Assembly (NCBI RefSeq): GCF_900129115.1
Contig: NZ_FQUR01000013.1
Location: forward strand, 1-64,000
From: Thermoanaerobacter uzonensis DSM 18761
Lineage (GTDB): Bacteria > Bacillota > Thermoanaerobacteria > Thermoanaerobacterales > Thermoanaerobacteraceae
Direction: 5' to 3'
Length of the DNA: 64,000 bases
Notes under the pieces: model-generated
The model's database searches: none
Told to the model about the DNA's origin: nothing
Seen by the model: the letters and a program-made list of their open reading frames with translations, nothing else
Shown here: positions 58,619 to 64,000 of the stretch, one piece after another
Position numbering within the stretch: the stretch's first letter is position 1
Layout: the number at the start of each line of letters is the position of its first letter
Made by a program: the position numbers and the translations under genes

Positions 58619-60294
58619 AGAGATTGATAAGCGATAGCATAAAAAAAGGAGTTGAAAAGGCGCCGCATAGGTCACTTTTATATGCTTTAGGCCTTACAGA
58701 TGAAGAAATAAAAAGGCCGATTATTGGTGTGGCAAATTCAAAAAACGAAATTATACCAGGACATATTCACCTTGACAAAATAGCTGAAGCTGTAAAAGCA
58801 GGCATCAGAATGGCAGGAGGAACTCCTATAGAGTTTTCCACTATTGGTGTTTGTGATGGCATTGCCATGAACCATAAAGGTATGAAATACTCTTTAGGGA
58901 GTAGAGAACTTATTGCAGATAGCATTGAAATCATGGCAATGGCCCATGGTTTTGACGGGCTTGTGCTTATACCTAATTGCGACAAAATAGTGCCAGGAAT
59001 GCTTATGGCAGCAGCACGACTTAATATTCCTGCAATAGTTGTAAGCGGAGGCCCAATGCTTGCAGGAAAGTGTAATGGAGATACCTGTGATTTGAGCAGT
59101 GTTTTTGAAGCGGTAGGGGCTCACAAGGTTGGTAAAATCACTGAGGAAGACCTCTACAGAATAGAGCTTAACGCTTGCCCTACCTGTGGTTCCTGCTCTG
59201 GTATGTTTACCGCAAATACTATGAATTGCTTGACAGAAGCTTTAGGAATTGGACTTCCAGGAAATGGCACAATTCCAGCTGTTTATTCTGAAAGGATAAG
59301 ACTTGCAAAACAAGCTGGAATAAAAATCATGGAGCTTGTAGAGAGAGGAATTAAGCCTTCCAATATACTTACAAAAGAGGCATTTATAAACGCCTTTAGT
59401 ATAGACATGGCTTTAGGTGGTTCTACAAATACAGTATTGCACTTAAAAGCTATAGCTCATGAGGCAGGCGTAGATATACCTTTAAATGAGATTAATGAGA
59501 TTAGTGCAAGAGTACCTAATTTATGTAAATTAAGTCCTGCAGGGAAATACCACATAGAGGACCTTTATTTTGCAGGCGGAATTTCAGCTGTTTTAAAAGA
59601 GCTGACGAAAGCTAATCTTATAAATATTGAAGCATTAACAGTTACAGGAAAGACATTAGGAGAGAATATAAAAGACGCTAAAGTTTTAAATCATGATGTG
59701 ATAAGGCCAATAGACAACCCTTACAGCAGTACTGGAGGTCTTGCGATACTGTACGGGAACATTGCAAGAGAAGGAGCTGTTGTAAAAGCATCTGCTGTCG
59801 CAAAAGAGATGTTAAGACATGAAGGACCAGCAAAGGTATTTAATTCTGAAGAAGAAGCCATAGCTGCAATATATGGAGGAAAAATACAAAAAGGCGATGT
59901 GGTAGTAATAAGATACGAAGGTCCAAAAGGTGGGCCGGGAATGAGAGAAATGTTAAGTCCTACTTCAGCTCTTGCGGGTATGGGACTTGACAAAGAGGTC
60001 GCTCTTATAACAGACGGTAGATTTTCAGGTGCAACAAGAGGAGCTTCCATAGGACATGTCTCTCCGGAAGCTATGGAAGGAGGAGAAATAGCGATTATTG
60101 AAGATGGGGATATTATTGAAATTGATATTCCCGCAAGAAAAATTAATGTGAAATTAACTGATGAGGAGATTAAAGAAAGAATGAAAAGATGGGTAAGGCC
60201 TGAACTAAAGATAAAAAATGGTTATATGGCAAGATATGCAGAACAGGTGACTTCTGCAAATACAGGTGCGGTTTTTAAGGGGGGAGGTATATGA
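58615..60294 (+). CDS. ilvD: Dihydroxy-acid dehydratase
   Basis: 559 residues. [40 protein letters not shown] and [20 protein letters not shown] are the family signatures with FeS-cluster cysteines. The GTG at 58615 overlaps leuB by 4 bases; a TTG at 58624 (MISDSIKKG) has better spacing from AGGGGTGAAG and may be the true start. Confidence 0.96.
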   Translation: MKRLISDSIKKGVEKAPHRSLLYALGLTDEEIKRPIIGVANSKNEIIPGHIHLDKIAEAVKAGIRMAGGTPIEFSTIGVCDGIAMNHKGMKYSLGSRELIADSIEIMAMAHGFDGLVLIPNCDKIVPGMLMAAARLNIPAIVVSGGPMLAGKCNGDTCDLSSVFEAVGAHKVGKITEEDLYRIELNACPTCGSCSGMFTANTMNCLTEALGIGLPGNGTIPAVYSERIRLAKQAGIKIMELVERGIKPSNILTKEAFINAFSIDMALGGSTNTVLHLKAIAHEAGVDIPLNEINEISARVPNLCKLSPAGKYHIEDLYFAGGISAVLKELTKANLINIEALTVTGKTLGENIKDAKVLNHDVIRPIDNPYSSTGGLAILYGNIAREGAVVKASAVAKEMLRHEGPAKVFNSEEEAIAAIYGGKIQKGDVVVIRYEGPKGGPGMREMLSPTSALAGMGLDKEVALITDGRFSGATRGASIGHVSPEAMEGGEIAIIEDGDIIEIDIPARKINVKLTDEEIKERMKRWVRPELKIKNGYMARYAEQVTSANTGAVFKGGGI

Positions 60295-61955
60295 AGTTAA
60301 AAGGAGCGCAAGTAGTTATAGAAGTTTTAAAAGAGATGGGCGTTGATACTATATTTGGCATACCAGGAGGAGCAGTTATTCCCATTTATGATGCTCTTTA
60401 TGACTCTGATATAAGGCATATTTTAGCTACTCACGAGCAAATGGCAGCTCATATGGCAGATGGTTACGCAAGAGTTACGGGAAGAGTTGGGGTTTGCTTT
60501 GCTACCTCTGGCCCCGGTTCTACCAATCTTGTAACGGGTATAGCTAATGCTTATATGGATTCAGTACCTGTTGTGGCGATAACAGGACAGGTTCCTACAA
60601 ATCTTATAGGAAAGGACGCTTTTCAAGAGGTTGACATAACAGGAATTACCATGCCTATAACTAAACACAACTTTATTGTAAAGTCTCCTGATAAATTAGC
60701 AGATACAATAAGGCAGGCATTTGCAATAGCCAAAAGTGGAAGGCCTGGTCCTGTGTTAGTTGATATTCCAAAAGATATACAGAATGCTGATATAGAATAT
60801 GTTAAGGAAATGGGAGATAGTATTAATATAAAAAGCAATGTCAATGGAATAGTTTCGCAAAAAGAGTTAGACAAAGCCATTGAATTCATTTTGAAAAGTA
60901 GAAAACCTGTAATATTTGCAGGAGGAGGAGTGATTTGGGGAGAAGCATCAGAGGAACTTATAGAATTTGCAGAGAAGACCAATATACCTGTTGCTACTTC
61001 TTTAATGGGGTTAGGATGCTTTCCAGAAGACCATCCTTTGTCATTAGGTCTTATTGGCATGCATGGAAGCAGATTTGCAAATTTGGCTGTGTATAAATCA
61101 GACCTTGTGATAGCAATAGGGACAAGATTTAGCGACAGAGTCGCTGGCAAAGCAGGAGGACTTGCTCCAAATGCTAAAATAATCCATATTGATATTGACC
61201 CTGCAGAATTAGGGAAAAACGTGGAAGTGGAGGTAGCAGTTATAGGCAAAGTAAAAGAAGTATTGAAACTTTTAACGAATAAACTTCCATTCATTGAGAG
61301 AAAAGAATGGTTAGAGGAAATTTCTTTCTTGAGAGAAAAGCACGGATTAAAGTATAAAAACGATGAAGTTTTGAGGCCTCAGTGGATAGTAGAAAAAATT
61401 CAACAGCTTTCAAACGATGACCTTATAATAGCCACTGAAGTGGGACAAAATCAAATGTGGGCTGCGCAGTATTATAAATTTAAACAGCCCAGGACTTTTG
61501 TTACCTCAGGAGGACTAGGGACAATGGGCTTTGGGCTTCCTGCTGCAATAGGTGCACAAGTGGGAAAGCCAGATAAAAGAGTTGTAAACATTGCAGGTGA
61601 TGGAAGTTTAAGAATGAATATACATGCCTTAGAAACAGCTGCTGTATATAATATTCCGGTTATAACGGTACTACTCAACAACCAAACTTTAGGAATGGTA
61701 AGACAGTGGCAAAATCTTTTGTATGACAAGAGATTTTCTCACACAGATTTGAATGCAAATTTGAATTTTGCTAAGCTTGCAAATGACTTTGGAGTAGAAG
61801 GAATAAGAATTACAACAAAGGAAGAATTCGAAAAAGCTTTTAGAAAAGCCTATAGCGAAAATAGACCTTTTATGATAGAATGTATTATAGATAAAGATGA
61901 AATGGTGCTTCCTTTTATTCCTGCAGGTGGTACTGTTGAAAATACAATTGGATAA
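60291..61955 (+). CDS. ilvB: Acetolactate synthase large (catalytic) subunit
   Basis: 554 residues. [20 protein letters not shown] holds the catalytic Glu, and [20 protein letters not shown] is the thiamine-diphosphate site. It is the biosynthetic (FAD-type) enzyme because a partner ilvN heads the operon. Overlaps ilvD by 4 bases. Confidence 0.96.
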   Translation: MKLKGAQVVIEVLKEMGVDTIFGIPGGAVIPIYDALYDSDIRHILATHEQMAAHMADGYARVTGRVGVCFATSGPGSTNLVTGIANAYMDSVPVVAITGQVPTNLIGKDAFQEVDITGITMPITKHNFIVKSPDKLADTIRQAFAIAKSGRPGPVLVDIPKDIQNADIEYVKEMGDSINIKSNVNGIVSQKELDKAIEFILKSRKPVIFAGGGVIWGEASEELIEFAEKTNIPVATSLMGLGCFPEDHPLSLGLIGMHGSRFANLAVYKSDLVIAIGTRFSDRVAGKAGGLAPNAKIIHIDIDPAELGKNVEVEVAVIGKVKEVLKLLTNKLPFIERKEWLEEISFLREKHGLKYKNDEVLRPQWIVEKIQQLSNDDLIIATEVGQNQMWAAQYYKFKQPRTFVTSGGLGTMGFGLPAAIGAQVGKPDKRVVNIAGDGSLRMNIHALETAAVYNIPVITVLLNNQTLGMVRQWQNLLYDKRFSHTDLNANLNFAKLANDFGVEGIRITTKEEFEKAFRKAYSENRPFMIECIIDKDEMVLPFIPAGGTVENTIG

Positions 61956-61957
61956 AA

Positions 61958-62102
61958 CCTTCGGGGATCGGTGAAATTCCGTACCGGCGGTATAGCCCGC
62001 GAGCCTTTTGGCAGACTCGGTGAAATTCCGAGGCCGACAGTTAAAGTCTGGATGGGAGAAGGAGAAATATTCCCCAGGGAATATATTCTCTGGGGTTTTT
62101 TT
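61958..62102 (+). promoter_or_regulatory. FMN riboswitch (RFN element) with terminator
   Basis: P1 is CCTTC (61958-61962) with GAAGG (62058-62062). Conserved parts GGGGATCGGTGAAATTCCG, ACCGGCGGT.AAGCCCGCGA-like TATAGCCCGCGAGCC, and GACTCGGTGAAATTCCGAGGCC match the RFN aptamer. A terminator hairpin follows, CCCCAG..CTGGGG (62072-62095) with T7. FMN binding should shut off ribD-ribE-ribBA. Confidence 0.95.
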
Positions 62103-62105
62103 AAC

Positions 62106-62133
62106 CCTGAAGGTTTAACCTTCAGGATTTTTT
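62106..62133 (+). terminator. Second hairpin downstream of the FMN riboswitch
   Basis: CCTGAAGGTT-T-AACCTTCAGG followed by TTTTTT. Its left arm GAAGGTTT (62109-62116) is the exact complement of AAACCTTC (61955-61962), the 5' strand of P1, so an alternative pairing is possible. Confidence 0.65.
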
Positions 62134-62151
62134 AGTATAGGAGGGATTAAA

Positions 62152-63234
62152 TTGGAAGAATATATGAAAAGGGCTTTAAAACTGGCTGAAAAAGGATGGG
62201 GATACACAAACCCTAATCCACTTGTGGGTGCTGTAATAGTTAAAAATGGAAAAATAGTAGGTGAGGGTTATCATGAATATTTTGGAGGTCCCCATGCTGA
62301 AGTAAATGCATTAAAAAATGCAGTTGAAGATGTCAAAGGTTCTACTATGTTTGTAACACTTGAACCTTGCAGCCATTATGGCAAAACACCACCTTGTGTT
62401 GAAGAAATAATTAAATCTGGCATTAAGAGAGTGTATATAGCGATGGAAGACCCAAATCCTAAAGTTAGCGGAAATGGTATAAAAAGGTTAAAAGAGGCGG
62501 GAATAGAAGTACATGTGGGGATGATGGAGAAAGAAGCGAGGAAACTCAACGAAATATTTGTTAAATATATTACGACAAAATTTCCCTTTGTGATATTAAA
62601 ATCTGCTATGAGTATTGATGGTAAGATTGCTTGTTATAATGGAATTTCTAAATGGATTACAAATGAGAAATCAAGAAAATTTGCTCATAAAATAAGAGGA
62701 CGTGTATCCGCGATTATGGTTGGGATAAATACAGTAATTAAGGATAACCCAATGCTTACAACAAGGTTGGAGGGGTATAAAAATCCTGTAAGGATTATTG
62801 TGGATAGTAGAGGTAGAATTCCACTTGACTCAAATGTAATAAGAGACAAAACGGCAAAAACGATAATTGCTACAACAGAACTTATGCTAAACAATGTGAG
62901 AAAGAAGCTTGAAGATATGGATATTGAAGTTATTATATTAAAGAACGACAGTGGAAAAGTACCTTTAAAAGAGCTAATGATAAAACTTGGAGAGAGGGGG
63001 ATTGATAGTGTATTGATTGAAGGCGGTGGGACATTAAATTGGTCTTTATTTAAAGAGGGAATTGTTGATAAAGTTATGTTTTTTATATCACCTAGAATAA
63101 TAGGAGGGAAAAATGCTTTAACACCTGTAGAAGGTACAGGTTTTTCGGATATAGGAAATTCAATAGAATTAAAAGATGTGGAGATTGATAGAATAGATGA
63201 TGATATACTAATAACAGCATATGTAAGAAAGTAG
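62152..63234 (+). CDS. ribD: Riboflavin deaminase/reductase RibD
   Basis: 360 residues. The deaminase domain has NPNPLVGAVIVKNGKIVGEG, the zinc-binding GGPHAEVNAL and LEPCSHYGKTPPC. The reductase half has MSIDGKIACYNG and VLIEGGGTLNWSLF. Two sequential steps of riboflavin synthesis. TTG start. Confidence 0.96.
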   Translation: MEEYMKRALKLAEKGWGYTNPNPLVGAVIVKNGKIVGEGYHEYFGGPHAEVNALKNAVEDVKGSTMFVTLEPCSHYGKTPPCVEEIIKSGIKRVYIAMEDPNPKVSGNGIKRLKEAGIEVHVGMMEKEARKLNEIFVKYITTKFPFVILKSAMSIDGKIACYNGISKWITNEKSRKFAHKIRGRVSAIMVGINTVIKDNPMLTTRLEGYKNPVRIIVDSRGRIPLDSNVIRDKTAKTIIATTELMLNNVRKKLEDMDIEVIILKNDSGKVPLKELMIKLGERGIDSVLIEGGGTLNWSLFKEGIVDKVMFFISPRIIGGKNALTPVEGTGFSDIGNSIELKDVEIDRIDDDILITAYVRK

Positions 63235-63244
63235 GTTATGGCGG

Positions 63245-63868
63245 ATGTTTACTGGAATTATAGAAGAAACAGGAACTGTTAAAAATATTATACATGGTAC
63301 TTTTACAAAAATTGTTATTAAATGTAGCAAAGTCCTTGAGGGAACAAAAATAGGTGATAGTATAGCAGTTAACGGTGTATGTTTAACTGTTACTAATATG
63401 TCAAACGAAAGTTTTGCAGCTGACGTTATGCCTGAAACCATGAGAGCAAGCAATTTAAAAGATTTAAAAATTGGAAGCATTGTCAATCTTGAAAGAGCAC
63501 TTCAAGTTGGAAGGAGAATGGGTGGGCATATCGTAACTGGTCATATAGATTGCGTTGGAAAAATCATAGACAAAAGGCAGGAAAAAAATGCTTTTATATT
63601 TAAGATAGCTATAAATGAGAAATTTGCAAAATACATTGTGCGGAAGGGAAGTATTGCGGTTGATGGTATAAGTTTAACGGTTGTTGAGGATGGATATGAT
63701 TCTTTTGCTATTTCAGTTATTCCACATACAATGCTTAAGACCACATTGGGTTATAAAAGGGTAGGAGATAGTGTAAATATCGAAGTTGATATACTTTCTA
63801 AATATGTAGAAAAACTAATAGGAAAAAAGGATATAAAAGATTTATTAAAAGAAAATGGATTTATATAG
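63245..63868 (+). CDS. ribE: Riboflavin synthase alpha subunit
   Basis: 207 residues. MFTGIIEETGTV is the invariant start, and the two lumazine-binding repeats (GDSIAVNGVCLTV and GSIAVDGISLTV) are seen. Makes riboflavin from two lumazines. Confidence 0.96.
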   Translation: MFTGIIEETGTVKNIIHGTFTKIVIKCSKVLEGTKIGDSIAVNGVCLTVTNMSNESFAADVMPETMRASNLKDLKIGSIVNLERALQVGRRMGGHIVTGHIDCVGKIIDKRQEKNAFIFKIAINEKFAKYIVRKGSIAVDGISLTVVEDGYDSFAISVIPHTMLKTTLGYKRVGDSVNIEVDILSKYVEKLIGKKDIKDLLKENGFI

Positions 63869-63905
63869 ATGTGGATGACTTCTCTAAGTTAAGGGGGAAA
63901 GACCG

Positions 63906-64000
63906 ATGTTTGATAGGATAGAAGATGCAATAGAAGATATAAAGCAAGGGAAAATGATTATTGTGGTAGATGATGAAAATAGGGAAAATGAAGGCGACTT
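63906..64000 (+). CDS. ribBA: RibBA, partial (runs off the right edge)
   Basis: Only the first 31 codons are present. [20 protein letters not shown] and [11 protein letters not shown] are the start of the 3,4-dihydroxy-2-butanone-4-phosphate synthase domain. A fused GTP cyclohydrolase II cannot be seen, so the A half is assumed from operon custom. Confidence 0.88.
   Translation, partial: MFDRIEDAIEDIKQGKMIIVVDDENRENEGD

Overview
The window is an AT-rich chromosomal segment spanning the replication origin of a low-GC, spore-forming firmicute. Gene order (mnmE-mnmG-rsmG-noc-parA-parB to the left of oriC, rpmH-oriC-dnaA-dnaN-rlbA-recF-remB-gyrB-gyrA to the right), a YyaC spore protein, cyanophycin genes and a T-box-led ilv/leu operon point to a thermophilic clostridium, most likely Thermoanaerobacter or a close relative. 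The genus is an inference from gene content and protein flavour; no rRNA is present to test it. Transcription diverges from oriC at about 37.2-37.7 kb: most genes to the left are on the minus strand and most to the right on the plus strand.

Positions 1-11.8 kb are an accessory region, repeat-rich and full of broken genes. It contains three copies of one regulatory module. Each has a plus-strand gene for an XRE/TPR regulator (RRNPP-like) whose promoter overlaps a promoter firing the other way, with a 16-bp operator-like palindrome beside both. In the best-preserved leftward arm the first gene encodes a 44-residue exported peptide that looks like a pheromone precursor; further leftward genes encode lipoproteins or secreted proteins. 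Only the first regulator (1778-2743) is intact. The second is split, with its middle replaced by about 1.1 kb, and the third is a deletion remnant. Two secreted-protein genes are each interrupted by one in-frame TAG. At the left edge lie two TNT-like (NAD glycohydrolase family) toxin cassettes and a candidate immunity gene. Short inverted repeats built on GGAACCGTCCCC mark most module borders.

Positions 11.8-37.2 kb hold housekeeping genes: a Crp/Fnr regulator, dnaB-rplI-gdpP-yybS, rpsF-ssb-rpsR with a candidate S6:S18 leader, mscS, yyaC, cyanophycin synthetase and cyanophycinase, a lipid kinase, a cysteine desulfurase-like enzyme, the ParAB/Noc chromosome-segregation set with two parS sites, the tRNA-modification genes mnmEG, rsmG, and jag-yidC-yidD-rnpA-rpmH.

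Positions 37.2-52.6 kb hold a bipartite oriC, the dnaA-gyrA replication genes, a GH31 glucosidase, the MurT/GatD peptidoglycan amidation pair, CsaA, Noc-binding sites in front of gyrB, and an old-yellow-enzyme reductase. Positions 52.7-62 kb are a branched-chain amino-acid operon (ilvN-ilvC-leuA-leuC-leuD-leuB-ilvD-ilvB) behind a T-box. The window ends in a rib operon behind an FMN riboswitch.

Four copies of a roughly 260-300 bp GC-rich element with inverted-repeat ends sit in terminator hairpins. In three of them the host hairpin is duplicated on both sides, as if the element targets terminators and makes a long target duplication.
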